Shown one piece after another: positions 8,976-18,663 of a DNA stretch of 64,000 nucleotides. The stretch covers positions 3,102,501 through 3,166,500 of the forward strand of contig NZ_CP042304.1 in NCBI RefSeq assembly GCF_007859655.1. The letters run 5' to 3'. A program made the position numbers and the translations under genes. Each line of letters opens with the position of its first letter. Position 1 is the stretch's first letter. The notes beneath the pieces were generated by a model that made no database searches, was not told the DNA's origin, and saw only the letters and a list, made by a program, of their open reading frames with translations. The DNA comes from Devosia ginsengisoli. Lineage in GTDB: Bacteria; Pseudomonadota; Alphaproteobacteria; Rhizobiales; Devosiaceae.

Positions 8976-9866
8976 TCAGGGCGCGGCGGGCAGGCCGTAA
9001 TGTTCGGCCTGGCGCAGGCCCAGAATGCCGCGCGCCACGCCCATATGGAGCACGGCGCGCAGCCAGTTTCGGCGCCGCAGCACCGGCGAAAAGGCCGTGA
9101 AACCCGTCATGACACAGCAATAGGAAATCTTGGCGGCAACCAGCGGCAGGCTGCGCAGCGGCGAAGTGTCCATCAGCATGCCATGCGTCTGGCCAAAGCG
9201 CAGGCGGCGGCGGACCAGCCAGGCCATGGTGGCGCGTTCAGCCGGCACCGGCTCTTCCACCACGGCGTCGGGTGCATAATCGATGGCACCACCCAGCGCG
9301 GCGAGACGATAGAAGAAATCGGTGTCCTCGCCGCCCGAGCGGCCCAAAGCGAGGTCGAAGCGCAGCGAGTGGAACGGCGCGGACCAGCGTATGAGCATGT
9401 TGCAGGTATAGCCGGTGCGAATGCGGCCCGAGACGAAGACCGGCAGGGTCGAATGGAAATCCCCCCGCACCATCCAGGCCGGCGCATCATCGCCATAAAT
9501 GGCACGAACCGGCCCCAGTACGGCGGAAGCGCCACTGCGTTCGGACTGGGAAACAAGCGCGACCAGCCAGCCTGGTGTCACCACCTCGTCGTCATCGATG
9601 AAGGCGACATAATCGGCGTCAGCCGCATCGAGACAGGCATTGCGGGCGATGCAGATATTGGCCGCGGGGGCATGCACATAGCGCACCGGAAACGGCAGCT
9701 CCGCCGCCAGCTCATCCACCAGGGGCTGCGCCGAGGGCGCGGCATCATTATCGGCAATGACGATCCTGACCGCATGTCCGGCAGTCTCCAGCACGGCGAT
9801 GGAGCGCAATGTGTCGGCCAAAGACGGGCGGCGAAAGGTACAGATGCAGATATCGATGCTTACCAT
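8976..9866 (-). CDS. exoM: Glycosyltransferase family 2 (ExoM-like)
   Basis: A 296-residue GT2 enzyme. It opens with SIDICICTFRRPSLADTLRS, very similar to the start of ExoM of succinoglycan synthesis. It continues with VRIVIADNDAAPSAQ and YVAFIDDDEVVTPGWL, where the DDD triplet is the metal/nucleotide site, and GRSGGEDTDFFYRLAALG, the acceptor-binding ED motif. It probably adds one glucose to the growing lipid-linked repeat. It lies 11 nt before the co-polymerase gene and 6 nt after the ExoA-like gene, so it is in the same operon. Linkage specificity is assumed by analogy. Confidence 0.85.
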   Translation of the reverse strand: MVSIDICICTFRRPSLADTLRSIAVLETAGHAVRIVIADNDAAPSAQPLVDELAAELPFPVRYVHAPAANICIARNACLDAADADYVAFIDDDEVVTPGWLVALVSQSERSGASAVLGPVRAIYGDDAPAWMVRGDFHSTLPVFVSGRIRTGYTCNMLIRWSAPFHSLRFDLALGRSGGEDTDFFYRLAALGGAIDYAPDAVVEEPVPAERATMAWLVRRRLRFGQTHGMLMDTSPLRSLPLVAAKISYCCVMTGFTAFSPVLRRRNWLRAVLHMGVARGILGLRQAEHYGLPAAP

Positions 9867-9872
9867 GCCGCC

Positions 9873-10871
9873 TCACACCGCTTCGCGCCGGAACGGGCGC
9901 TGGAGAACATGCAGCCAGAAGCCGGACGACCAGGCGAAATGCATGATCATCGCGGCCCAGCCGACCAGGGGAGACAGCCACATAGGCATGCCATATTGCG
10001 GGTAATATTTCCGCGCCGCATGGACGCCCAGCGCAATGCAGCCAATGCCCCACAAAGCCAGCGGTACGAGGAAAGCCCAGTGCCAGATGGACAGACCCGC
10101 CAGCAGCACGACCGGCAGGATGGCGAGCGGCGCCATCTGCCGCAGGCGTGGCCGCATGCGATGCTTGATGATGTTGGCCGCCCTGCCGCCACCGTAGCCG
10201 AAATATTGCCGGAACAGGCCCGCCATCGTGTCCCGCGGGCAATAGATCATGCCGGTGCGGTCCGTGAGCCAGATCACGTTGCCGGCCTGGCGCAGGCGAT
10301 AGTCGAGCTCGGCATCCTCGTTGAAGCGAAAGCTCTCGTCATAGCCGCCCACGGCGCGAAACGCGGCGACGCGCATCAGCGCATGGTGGCCATGATCGAC
10401 CGGCCCCGCCGCCTTGCCGGTGCGATGCGCCGATCCGCCGGTGCCGATGGGTGAATTCTGCGCCGTCGCCACCGCCCGCTGGAACGCCGCATGGCCCTCC
10501 GTGGTCATCGGCACGACCACGCTGCCCACCCCACGCTCCTCGGCCTCGGCAACCAGCGTCCGGCAATAGTCACCCGGATAGCTGCCATGGGCGTCGATGC
10601 GGATGAGGTAGTCCATGCCGGCGCCGAAACTGGCCACCGCCAGGTTGATCGCGGCGGACTGAATGCGGCGCGGATTGTGAATGAGCGCGATGCGCGGCGC
10701 TGTCGCGGCTTTGCCGGCGACAATACCGGGCGTGCCATCGCTGCTGCTGCCATCGGCCACGACGATGCGTGCATCCAGCGCCTCGGCCTCGACCAGCAGT
10801 GCGTCGAGCAGCGGTCCGATATGCCGGGCCTCGTTGAGCGTGGGGACGATGATCAGCGTTTTGGCGCTCAT
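9873..10871 (-). CDS. exoA: Glycosyltransferase family 2 (ExoA-like)
   Basis: A 332-residue membrane-associated GT2. LIIVPTLNEARHIGPLLDAL and RIVVADGSSSDGTPGIV form the nucleotide-binding half. The HNPRRIQSAAINLAV stretch and IRIDAHGSYPGDY (DXH in place of DXD) are characteristic of ExoA, which adds the second sugar of the succinoglycan repeat. C-terminal hydrophobic helices (about residues 245-325) anchor it to the membrane. It overlaps the ExoL-like gene by 4 nt. ExoA-type function is inferred from sequence memory and context. Confidence 0.85.
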   Translation of the reverse strand: MSAKTLIIVPTLNEARHIGPLLDALLVEAEALDARIVVADGSSSDGTPGIVAGKAATAPRIALIHNPRRIQSAAINLAVASFGAGMDYLIRIDAHGSYPGDYCRTLVAEAEERGVGSVVVPMTTEGHAAFQRAVATAQNSPIGTGGSAHRTGKAAGPVDHGHHALMRVAAFRAVGGYDESFRFNEDAELDYRLRQAGNVIWLTDRTGMIYCPRDTMAGLFRQYFGYGGGRAANIIKHRMRPRLRQMAPLAILPVVLLAGLSIWHWAFLVPLALWGIGCIALGVHAARKYYPQYGMPMWLSPLVGWAAMIMHFAWSSGFWLHVLQRPFRREAV

Positions 10872-12025
10872 TCCGCCGCCTCCAGCGCTGGGCTATCAAC
10901 AGGGGCGTCTATCAACCGGCCCACCAATTGCCTGCATTCCGCTTCGGTGCAGCGGAACAGGCGCTGATCGAGCTGCGCCACGGCTTCGGCCAGGGCGCGC
11001 AGCCGCTCCGGCGTCATGCCGGAAAAGAGCGCGACCAGCGTTTGATGCTCGATGTCAGGCACGATCACGCCGATGCCGAGCCGCTCGATATAGGCCGCCA
11101 TCTCGGTGCCCTGCAGCGCAATGGGAATGGCGCCGTTGAGACACCCCTCGTAGAGGCGGTTCGGCAGCAGCCAGCTAGAATTCTGCCCTTCCTCGAACAG
11201 ATCCACGGCCCAGACAAAGTGGATGGCCGAATAGAGGCTAGCCAGATCGTCGGGATAGGCGTAGGCGCCGCCATAGGTGAGATGCCGCGCGGCAGTGACC
11301 GTGCCGTGGAAATCGGCAAACTCCGTGAGCGCCGGCCGGCCGCGCAGCGTAACTTCGATGCCGCCAGCAAAGGCCTCCGCCAACCCCTGCAACGCGGCGA
11401 GCGACTTGTTGCAGCGCAGCGCCCCGAACCAGCCGATCTGAATCCGCTGCGTCTCTCCGGCCAGACCGGGATTGCGTCCCGTTTCAACCAGGTCGGGCGC
11501 GAAGACCTTGTTTTCGACCAGCATGACCGGCGGCGGCGATTGGCTGGCAAAATGGTTGGCGACAAAGGCCGGTGAACTGGTGACGAGCCAGTCGGCCTGG
11601 CGCATCAACCGCCGCTCCGTCGCCCGCATCGCGCCGCCGATTCCGTCCTGCCGCAGCATCAACCGGTGGATATCGAGGCATTCATAGACCAGCGCAGGCG
11701 CATCGGGCCAGATCGGCAACAATCGATTGGCCACAACAAGCATTTCGAGATTGCGTGCCACGATGACATCGGGCCGCGCGAAGCCTTTCGCCCAGCCTTT
11801 CGCCCTGCTGCCCGCGCGCAAGGTGGCGAACAGGCGCTGCAACATGCGCGCATCATGGGTGATGTCGAGCTCGACCACATTGGCCAGCGGCAAATCCGCC
11901 GGCGGTGCATCCGCCCGACGAAACCCCGCAATATCCACCTCGGCCCCGCCCAGGCGAAACATCGCCACCCGCCGCGACACGGCCGGATCGGACAGATTGG
12001 GCACCAGATAGAGGATTCTCGGCAA
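10868..12025 (-). CDS. exoL: Glycosyltransferase, ExoL-like (GT-B fold)
   Basis: A 385-residue protein that begins PRILYLVPNLSDPAVSRRVA followed by MFRLGGAEVDIAGFRR, the opening I associate with ExoL of succinoglycan synthesis. A C-terminal Rossmann half includes IQIGWFGALRCNKSL and LLPNRLYEGCLNGAIPIALQ, where the Glu fits the GT4 donor-binding position. The start codon is TTG, supported by a perfect AGGAGG 7 nt upstream. It is the first gene of the run exoL-exoA-exoM-exoP (minus strand). Confidence 0.8.
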   Translation of the reverse strand: MPRILYLVPNLSDPAVSRRVAMFRLGGAEVDIAGFRRADAPPADLPLANVVELDITHDARMLQRLFATLRAGSRAKGWAKGFARPDVIVARNLEMLVVANRLLPIWPDAPALVYECLDIHRLMLRQDGIGGAMRATERRLMRQADWLVTSSPAFVANHFASQSPPPVMLVENKVFAPDLVETGRNPGLAGETQRIQIGWFGALRCNKSLAALQGLAEAFAGGIEVTLRGRPALTEFADFHGTVTAARHLTYGGAYAYPDDLASLYSAIHFVWAVDLFEEGQNSSWLLPNRLYEGCLNGAIPIALQGTEMAAYIERLGIGVIVPDIEHQTLVALFSGMTPERLRALAEAVAQLDQRLFRCTEAECRQLVGRLIDAPVDSPALEAAE

Positions 12026-12261
12026 CGACGCGCCTCCTGCCAGGGGGAAACCACCTGCTTCGGTTAAGCGGCGTGCAGCACAGCTACGCCTGTCCCGGGA
12101 CGGACTGCCACGGAAGGCGACAAGTTGAGAATGGGAGCCTCATGCGGTCAACGGCCTGGCACGTGACACAACCATGCGCCCCGCACATACCCAAAATACG
12201 CCTTAATCGCGCGAGGCCACGTCCCGTGGCTGAAGCCAGGGCTCCAGCACAATTCCAGGGT
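12026..12261. other. Intergenic region between the EPS locus and the catabolic region
   Basis: 236 nt without a gene in the correct reading of the neighbouring hydrolase. The broken hydrolase frame reads through into this stretch only because of its frameshift. It should contain the exoL promoter. I see no repeat, terminator or recombination site here. Confidence 0.45.
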
Positions 12262-13145
12262 TCAGGACGAAACCGCGGCTTTGAGGGCCGAGACGAGGCG
12301 CAGGGGCTGGTCGACCATGACATGATGTCCGGCATCAATGATTTCGCAGGACCGCGCGGATGGTTGCGCTTCGAGAATCGCGGCAAACTCGTCCGTGGAA
12401 ACCACCGCTGACCGTGCGCCACGGATAAAACTAAGGGGGTCGTAACGGTCTCCAGCAGAGCCCCGACGTCGCCCATGCTACGATTGGCGCTCAAGAAAGG
12501 GTCGAACCGCCAGGTCCAGCCGTGCTCCACCTGCTTGAGCGACTGGCGGGCGATATAGTCTGCAATGAAAAGATTGTCCGTCGGTTGCTCCGGCAGAAAG
12601 CGGAAGCGTCGAAGCGCCGTGTCCAGGTCAGGATAGATGCGATGAGCGCGGGCTTTTTGTGCCGTCATCTCGCTGACCCGACGCTTGAGCGACAGCAGGC
12701 CGGAATCGACGATGACCGCACTGGAAAACTGACTACGCGTCGTCGCCATCGTTGTGACCGCGACGGCGCCACCGTAGGAATGTCCAACCAGAACAGGGGG
12801 CGTTCCGGACAGCTGAAGTCCCGCTGCATCGGCAACCGCCACAACCTCCTCGACATAGCCGGTCGCCGTATAATGCGTTCGCCAACCCGACCGCCCCATG
12901 CCGGACAGGGACAGGCTGGCCACGCGGAACTGTTCGGCAAAGAAGGGAGCGATGAAGGCCCACCAATGCGCATTGGCGCCGTGACCGGGCACCAGCAACA
13001 GCCCCGGAGCGCCGCGCCGCCCCCAGGTGAGCATTTCAATGGCAACGCCGTTCACATCAACGAAGCTGGTTTCAGCTTCGGCAGCAAGAGCCTGCTCGAA
13101 CCACGAGGGTCGAGCATAGCGAACGTCTCCTGCCAGCAAGGTCAT
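12262..13145 (-). pseudogene. Alpha/beta hydrolase, broken by a one-base deletion
   Basis: A serine-type alpha/beta hydrolase of about 294 residues, if one base is restored. It has an oxyanion-hole PGHGANAHWW motif near residue 53 and the nucleophile elbow LVGHSYGG with Ser123. After VTTPLVL the frame slips within an A-run (plus-strand 12427-12430). In the other frame the protein continues GARSAVVSTDEFAAILEAQ, then IIDAGHHVMVDQP with the catalytic His, and stops at 12262. The uncorrected frame runs to 12084 and loses that His. It follows the LysR gene by 10 nt. The substrate is unknown. Confidence 0.75.
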
Positions 13146-13155
13146 GTTTCTGGTC

Positions 13156-14061
13156 CTACTGCTCGAGGGCCTTATGGGCGGTGGTGATTGCGTTGCGCAA
13201 CAGCGCAATCAGCGGCTGCGCGGCCAGGCTGACGTCCTTGTTCGGAAGTGTCGCCACCACCAGCATGCGCGAAATAGCCGGCTCCACCAACCGATAGGAC
13301 CGCAATTCCTGGCGCCGGGCGTCGGTCGGAAAAGCGCAAAGCGGCATGAGCGTGGCCCAGCCCGGCCGGCCAATAACCTGAAACACCGTCGCCATGGAAT
13401 CGATCTCGATAGTGGGGCGATAGGTCAGCCCGACCCGCGCGAATTCAGTATCGATCAGACTGCGCAGCTGATTGCCGCGCGCTGGCGTGACGATGTGAAA
13501 TCGGTCGATCTCGGCGCCTGCGACACTGTCGGCCTGATGGTCGGTATTCTTGCTCATGACCACGATCAGCGGCTCAACGGCGATGGGCTCACATTTGAGG
13601 CGCTTATCGACCTCGTTGAGCGACAGAATTGCGAAGTCGATGACGCCCTCATTCAGCCATTCGATGAGGTTGGCGCTATAACCTTCGCGCAGCTTGATAT
13701 TGACCTCGGGATACTTGCTGACGAAATCGAGCAGCACATTGCCCATGACCGCCTGGGTCACCGAGGATTGGACGCCTACCGTTAGGTTTTCCGAGGGCAC
13801 CCCGCTATATTCGCGCAACGCCTTGTTGACGGCCTCGGTATTATCCAGAGCCTTGATGCAAAGCGGATAGAGGCGCCGGGCTATGGCATTGGGAATGACG
13901 CCGTTGGCGGTGCGGTCAAACAGCTTGACCTTGTAGTCCGCCTCGATCTTGCGAATCTGCTGACTGACGGCGGGCTGCACCACGTGGACGCGTCGCGCCG
14001 CCTTGGTGATGCTCTGTTCCTCATATAGGGCAACGAAATACTTCATTTGCCGCTGATCCAT
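13156..14061 (-). CDS. LysR-family transcriptional regulator
   Basis: A 301-residue LysR-type regulator. The N-terminal winged helix-turn-helix (residues 1-60, MKYFVALYEEQSITKAARRV then QPAVSQQIRKIE) is followed by a periplasmic-binding-protein-like effector domain (about 90-295). A palindromic site with T-N11-A geometry lies 29 nt upstream of its ATG, consistent with autoregulation. The same sequence core occurs in the divergent promoter at 18595 and before the amidase operon at 22006. It is therefore the best candidate for activating the whole catabolic regulon. It is followed closely by the alpha/beta hydrolase gene. The inducer is unknown. Confidence 0.9.
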   Translation of the reverse strand: MDQRQMKYFVALYEEQSITKAARRVHVVQPAVSQQIRKIEADYKVKLFDRTANGVIPNAIARRLYPLCIKALDNTEAVNKALREYSGVPSENLTVGVQSSVTQAVMGNVLLDFVSKYPEVNIKLREGYSANLIEWLNEGVIDFAILSLNEVDKRLKCEPIAVEPLIVVMSKNTDHQADSVAGAEIDRFHIVTPARGNQLRSLIDTEFARVGLTYRPTIEIDSMATVFQVIGRPGWATLMPLCAFPTDARRQELRSYRLVEPAISRMLVVATLPNKDVSLAAQPLIALLRNAITTAHKALEQ

Positions 14062-14084
14062 CGTCGCAACTCCCGGGCACTGCC

Positions 14085-14111
14085 GCCTGTATCATGTCGG
14101 CTTATACAGGC
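14085..14111. promoter_or_regulatory. LysR operator: inverted repeat around TATCAT-N5-CTTATA
   Basis: GCCTGTAT and ATACAGGC form a perfect 8-bp inverted repeat with an 11-nt spacer. The core (14090-14106) reads TATCATGTCGGCTTATA and contains a T-N11-A LysR box. It lies directly upstream of the LysR gene that starts at 14061, where an autoregulatory site would be. The core recurs at 18595 and 22006. Confidence 0.7.
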
Positions 14112-14135
14112 CGCCGGCCGAACCGGCCAACGCGT

Positions 14136-15766
14136 CTAAAGCGCGCTCAACCCAAAGTGCAGCACGGCATGCTCGGCCAACCGCCTCTTGATGATCTTCG
14201 AACTGGCCGTCATGCCGATATCTTCGAAACCGGAAACAAAGGCCAGATAGCGCGGGACCTTGAAGCCGGCCAGTCGCTCGGCACACCAGGCGATCAGTTC
14301 GACTTCGCTGACCGCTACGCCGGGCAGCAGAACGACGAAGGCTGCCACCACCTCGGTCAGGCGAGCATCGGGCACGCCGACCACCTGGGCCAGCTTGACC
14401 GCGGGATGGCCATGCAGGATGTTCTCGACATCCGCCATGGCGACATTTTCACCCCCGACCTTGATGATGTCCTTGGTCCGTCCGACGAAAGCCAGCCGGC
14501 CGTCCTCGGTCATCACGCCCAGATCGCCCGTATGCAGCCAGCCGTCCTTGTCGACAACCTTGGCGGTTTCGTCCGGCTGGCCGAAATAGCCAGTCATGAC
14601 GTTCCAGCCGCGCACGAGGATTTCGCCCGGCGCGCGGGCCGGCAGCGGGTCGCCGCTTTCCGGGTCGACAATGGCCACATCGAGCCCGACATGAGGGCGC
14701 ATCAGGCCGGCCATCTTGTCATCCGCACTATCCCACCAGGCCGACATGGCGATGTTGGAGGCTTCCGACATGCCATAGGCCATGGCGAGCTCTGTAGCGC
14801 CGAAGCGTGTGGCGATCCGTTCATAGACCGAAGGCGACACCGCGCCCCACCCCCGCGCAGGCGCAGCTGGCGCTGATCCACGTCCTCGTGGTTGAGCAGC
14901 ATCATCCACAGCGTGTCATTGCCCGAAAATAACGTGCAGCACTCGACTTCCGCCAGCGCCAGTGCCTCTCCGGCATCGAAGCGCTCCATCGTCACCAGCT
15001 TGGCCGCGTGCTGCAGCGCCGCGAGAATGGACAGCGTGCTGCCCGAAATATGGAAGAACGGCCTGGCGCTCAGATAGGACGCTCCCGCACGCAGGCCGAA
15101 CATCAGCCCGGCCGTATAGGCATTCCACAGCATGGCCCGCTGGGTCAGTACCGCTCCCTTGGGGAAGGCAGTAGTGCCGGACGTATACTGGATCAGCAAG
15201 GGGTCGTCGGGATTGCCGATTTCAACGATCGCCGCGTCATTCGCGCTGTCACGCAGCAGGGCGTCGGCCCCCAAGGCGGCAGCGGGAATATCATTCCCAA
15301 GCACGATCATCGTCCGCAGGTCAGGCAGTTCAGGCCCAGGCAGCACCGTGTCGATGGCCGGCAGCAGTCCGCGTAGCATGGCAATGAAGTCGATCTTGAG
15401 GAAGCGATCCGCCACCAGCAATGTCGAGATGCGCGACTGGCGCAGGATGAACTCGATCTCGGTCGGCTTGAGCCTGGTATTGACCGGTACAGCCACAGCG
15501 CCAAGCAGGCCGATGGCGAAGAACGCCGCCACCCAGTCGAGCCCGTTGCCCAGGCATAGTCCGACATGATCGCCGGGCCGTACCCCGGCCCGATGCAGCG
15601 CCCTGCCCCAGTGTCGGGCCAGTTGCTGCATCTCGCCAAAACGCGCGCGGGCACTGCCGCAGACCAGATATTCTTCGGCGCCGGCCAGCGCGGTTGCCCG
15701 CGCCAGGGCCTCGGCAATGGTGCTGGGGGTACCCGCCAGCGCCGCAAGGGGCGAGGACATGTTCAC
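14136..15766 (-). pseudogene. AMP-forming acyl-CoA synthetase, broken by a one-base deletion
   Basis: An ANL-superfamily ligase that activates a carboxylic acid to its CoA thioester through an acyl-AMP. The N-terminal part (from 15766) has the P-loop-like YTSGTTAFPKGAVLTQRA. At a run of five Cs (plus-strand 14850-14854) the frame breaks. The other frame continues RGWGAVSPSVYERIATRFGA, then YGMSEASNIAMS, LHTGDLGVM and GRTKDIIKVGGENV, and stops at 14136. One restored base gives a continuous 543-residue protein of normal family length. It is directly downstream of the ABC permease (stop and start adjacent), so it belongs to the transporter operon and likely acts on the imported acid. Confidence 0.8.
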
Positions 15767-16561
15767 CTAGACTTTGACCTGCTTGGCTTCCTGCGGGATC
15801 CAGAACAGCAGGCGCTGGCGCATGAACTTGACAGAGAGGCTGAACAGCAGGCCCAGTGCCACCAGAATGAGCAGGATGGCAAACACGGCCGGGATATTCA
15901 TCTGGAACTGCGCCTGCACCAGCAGCACGCCCAGCCCCTTTTCGGCACCGACAAATTCGCCGACGATGGCACCCAGCAGCGACACTACGATGGCCAGTTC
16001 AAGCCCGGTCAGGATATTCGGCAGCGCAGCGGGAATATAGAGATGGCGCAGGGTGGCGCTTCGCGGCGCCCCGATGGCCCGGAATAGTTCCAGGTTATCC
16101 CGGCTGACCGAACGCAGGCCGGTAATGGTATTGACCAGCATGGGGAAGAAGCACAGCAGCGCCACGACGATGATCTTGGAGGTCAGTCCGAAGCCGAACC
16201 AGATCACCAACAGCGGCGCCAGCGCCACCTTGGGCATGCATTGCAGCGCCACGATGTAGGGATAGAACATCTTCATCAGCAGGCGCGATTGCGACAGCAC
16301 GACGCCAAAGGCCAGGCCGAGGCCGCCACCGATCAACAGGCCGACCAGGGCTTCGAGCAGGGTCACCAGCCCATTGTCGAAAAATACCGCCAGGGTGCGC
16401 GGATCGGCAAAGACCGAGACGACGCGCGACAGGCGCGGCAGGACAAATTCGGGGATGCCGAACAGCGTCGGCGCATATTCCCAGATCAGGGCTACGAATA
16501 CAAACAGTATCAGCGGCGCGAGCTTGTATCCCAGATTGTCTTTCATGAACCTGCTTTCCAT
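15767..16561 (-). CDS. ABC transporter permease (SsuC/TauC family)
   Basis: A 264-residue inner-membrane permease with about six hydrophobic segments. The binding-protein-dependent transport loop EAA motif is visible as ELFRAIGAPRSATLRHLYIP-AALP (about residues 165-188). It pairs with the ATPase encoded immediately upstream; the TAA of that gene overlaps this ATG by one nucleotide. The family imports sulfonates, taurine, pyrimidine precursors and various aromatic or cyclic acids, so the substrate cannot be set from this gene alone. A second ATG 15 nt downstream is an alternative start. Confidence 0.9.
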   Translation of the reverse strand: MESRFMKDNLGYKLAPLILFVFVALIWEYAPTLFGIPEFVLPRLSRVVSVFADPRTLAVFFDNGLVTLLEALVGLLIGGGLGLAFGVVLSQSRLLMKMFYPYIVALQCMPKVALAPLLVIWFGFGLTSKIIVVALLCFFPMLVNTITGLRSVSRDNLELFRAIGAPRSATLRHLYIPAALPNILTGLELAIVVSLLGAIVGEFVGAEKGLGVLLVQAQFQMNIPAVFAILLILVALGLLFSLSVKFMRQRLLFWIPQEAKQVKV

Positions 16562-17352
16562 TAGTCGATTGCCAGCTTGGTGAAATAGGGACGGATTCGG
16601 TTGGCGAGAGCACCGAATTCAGGAGAGCCTATCAGTTCGGGCAATCGTTCCTCGGGCAGGTCGATCTGGATATCATCGACGATTTCGCCCGGCCGCTTGC
16701 TCATGACCAGCACGCGCGTGGACAGAAACACCGCCTCCTGGATCGAGTGAGTCACCAGCAGCACGGTTTTACGGGTGCCGCGCCATATCTGGTTGAACAG
16801 CACGTTGATGTTTTCCCGCGTCAATGCGTCCAGCGCGCCGAACGGCTCGTCCAGCAGCAGGCAGCTCGGGTCGCCAATCAGCGCCCGGCAGATTGAGACG
16901 CGCTGCTGCATCCCGCCCGACAACTCAGCCGGATAGCGCTTGTCGAAATTGGTCAGGCCAAGCGAATCCAGCAGCTCGAAGGCGCGCGCGCGATCCTGCG
17001 CCGTTACCCTGCGCTTCACCTGGATGGGCAGCAATACATTTTCCAGCACCGTCTTCCAGGGCAGCAGCACCGCGCCCTGGAAGACGAAGCCGACATCTTC
17101 ACGCGGTCCGGTGACGGGCGACCCACGCAATTCAATAGAACCGGCTGATGGCTCGATCAGCCCGCCGATCATCTTGAGCAGCGTGGTCTTGCCACAACCG
17201 CTCGGCCCCACAATGGAGACGAAATCGCCGTTCCTGATATTGGTGCTGACCGCAGAAAGGGCGGGCACTTGGCCACCGGCCGTCGCATAGGTCTTTACGA
17301 CCGCATCGACCTTGATGATCGCGTCGTCACTCATGTGTGGGATACCTGTCAC
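16561..17352 (-). CDS. ABC transporter ATP-binding protein (SsuB/TauB family)
   Basis: A 263-residue nucleotide-binding subunit. It has Walker A GPSGCGKTT (about residue 54), a Q-loop in VFQGAVLLPW, the ABC signature LSGGMQQRVS, Walker B LLLDEPFGALD and the switch His in VTHSIQEAV. It energises the importer formed with the permease and binding protein beside it. I take the GTG at 17352 as the start because AGGAAAC lies just upstream; an ATG at 17334 has no such site. It follows the binding-protein gene by 48 nt. Confidence 0.92.
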   Translation of the reverse strand: MTGIPHMSDDAIIKVDAVVKTYATAGGQVPALSAVSTNIRNGDFVSIVGPSGCGKTTLLKMIGGLIEPSAGSIELRGSPVTGPREDVGFVFQGAVLLPWKTVLENVLLPIQVKRRVTAQDRARAFELLDSLGLTNFDKRYPAELSGGMQQRVSICRALIGDPSCLLLDEPFGALDALTRENINVLFNQIWRGTRKTVLLVTHSIQEAVFLSTRVLVMSKRPGEIVDDIQIDLPEERLPELIGSPEFGALANRIRPYFTKLAID

Positions 17353-17400
17353 TGTTTCCTAGCGCCGGCCCGGCGGAGCCGAGCCGGCCATTTCGTTGGA

Positions 17401-18495
17401 TCAGGGCGCCCAGGCGCGCGCTTCAGCCAGAGCCGCGCTGGCATCGAAATCGTTGAAGGCATCAACGAAGTCGTTGGTATAGCGCGTATCGATATCCGAG
17501 ATGGCCTTGGGAATGATCGCCGTTTCGGTAGCGAATTCATTCCAGATCTGCACGTTTGCCGGATTGGTGGAGCCCCAGCCGTGCTCGGCCTGGTAGTCGT
17601 CGGTCATCAGGGCAAGCCGCTTCTCCAGCACTTTGATGCTGCCGGCCATCTGCTCATCTTCCGACCGGCCGATCTCGCGGGTATCGGGATAACGCTTCCA
17701 CATCATCTGGATGCACGCTTCCGGATTGTCGATGGCGACCGCCGTGCCCTTGGCCAGCGCCCGGCCGAAGCCGGCGATGAAATCGGGGTCCGACTGCACG
17801 GTCTCGCCATTGACCACGACCTGCGTGGAGAACAGCGCTTCCTGCCCTGGGCCGAGGAAGTACTTGAACGCCATGCCCATGTTTTCCAGCGGGGCAAAAT
17901 TGGTGTCGGACGTCGCCAGGCCATCGACATGGCCGGCCTGCAACGCCTGGAAGGCCTGCGCACCAACGCCGACGGCGAGATACTGGACGCTTCCGGGGTC
18001 AACCCCGACCCGCGGCAGCAGGGCATTGGTCAGTGTGATATTGCTCGAGCCGAGCGACTGCACGCCCAGCCGCTTGCCCGCCAGGTCTTCCATGCCATTG
18101 ATGTCGCTGTCGGCGGGAACACCGATGGCACCCGTCGGCAGGCGTACCAGATTGTAGACGATGCGGAAATCGTAACCCTGGTCGATCGACGTCCAGATAG
18201 GCTCGGGCGTGATACCGCCGATCTCAATGCTACCGGCGGCGAGCATCTGGGCTACCTGGCCGGCGCCCGACATGGTCTGCACGCGCACATCCAGGCCCTC
18301 TTCGGCAAAGAAGCCCAGTTCGGAGCTGACGGCAAACATGCAGAAGGCAGGGGTCATGGCCACGTTGGGCAGGCCGAAAACCACCTCGCGCAGGTTATCC
18401 TGGGCCAGCGCGGGGGTCATCGCGGTGCTGCTCAGAATGGCGGCCAGCGCCAAGCCTGCTGCCAATGGCCCGGTGTTCTTGGGGCTCTTCATCAT
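17401..18495 (-). CDS. ABC transporter substrate-binding protein (NMT1/SsuA family)
   Basis: A 364-residue periplasmic binding protein with a clear signal peptide: charged MMKSPKN, hydrophobic LAAGLALAAILSSTAM, cleavage after PALA. The mature part has the NMT1/ThiY-like fold, for example LRVQTMSGAGQVAQMLAAGS-like and GVPADSDINGMEDLAGKRLG segments. GAGGAG lies 6 nt before the ATG. It is the first gene of the minus-strand operon binding protein-ATPase-permease-ligase. The operon faces another acyl-CoA synthetase across a promoter with a LysR site. The ligand is unknown; the adjacent CoA ligases suggest a carboxylate. Confidence 0.9.
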   Translation of the reverse strand: MMKSPKNTGPLAAGLALAAILSSTAMTPALAQDNLREVVFGLPNVAMTPAFCMFAVSSELGFFAEEGLDVRVQTMSGAGQVAQMLAAGSIEIGGITPEPIWTSIDQGYDFRIVYNLVRLPTGAIGVPADSDINGMEDLAGKRLGVQSLGSSNITLTNALLPRVGVDPGSVQYLAVGVGAQAFQALQAGHVDGLATSDTNFAPLENMGMAFKYFLGPGQEALFSTQVVVNGETVQSDPDFIAGFGRALAKGTAVAIDNPEACIQMMWKRYPDTREIGRSEDEQMAGSIKVLEKRLALMTDDYQAEHGWGSTNPANVQIWNEFATETAIIPKAISDIDTRYTNDFVDAFNDFDASAALAEARAWAP

Positions 18496-18594
18496 GAAAC
18501 TCTCCTCAATCTGCTAGCCGCAACCTCCACGACCAAGCTTGCCGAGACAAACTTATGCCCGGACCGGGCGCAAGAAATATGCGGTGAACCTTGG

Positions 18595-18611
18595 TATCAT
18601 GAAGGCTTATG
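18595..18611. promoter_or_regulatory. LysR operator copy in the divergent transporter/ligase promoter
   Basis: TATCATGAAGGCTTATG matches the site before the LysR gene (14090-14106) at 14 of 17 positions, with the same TATCAT and CTTAT blocks and the same T-N11-A spacing. It is about 100 nt upstream of the binding-protein start and 160 nt upstream of the acyl-CoA synthetase start, so it can serve both directions. Confidence 0.65.
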
Positions 18612-18663
18612 CCCTCGTCGCCAGCGCCTTTTGGGCAGCGAAACCAGCTATTTCCGGCGGCAT

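Noticed and set aside
7447..9000. A 517-codon open frame on the plus strand
   Set aside because: It runs antisense to the Wzc/ExoP-like gene, has an Arg/Gln/His-rich composition typical of the reverse strand of GC-rich genes, and shows no motif.
14136..14909. Two separate acyl-CoA synthetase genes at 14136-14909 and 14702-15766
   Set aside because: The two frames carry complementary halves of one ANL enzyme, and one restored base joins them into a 543-residue protein.
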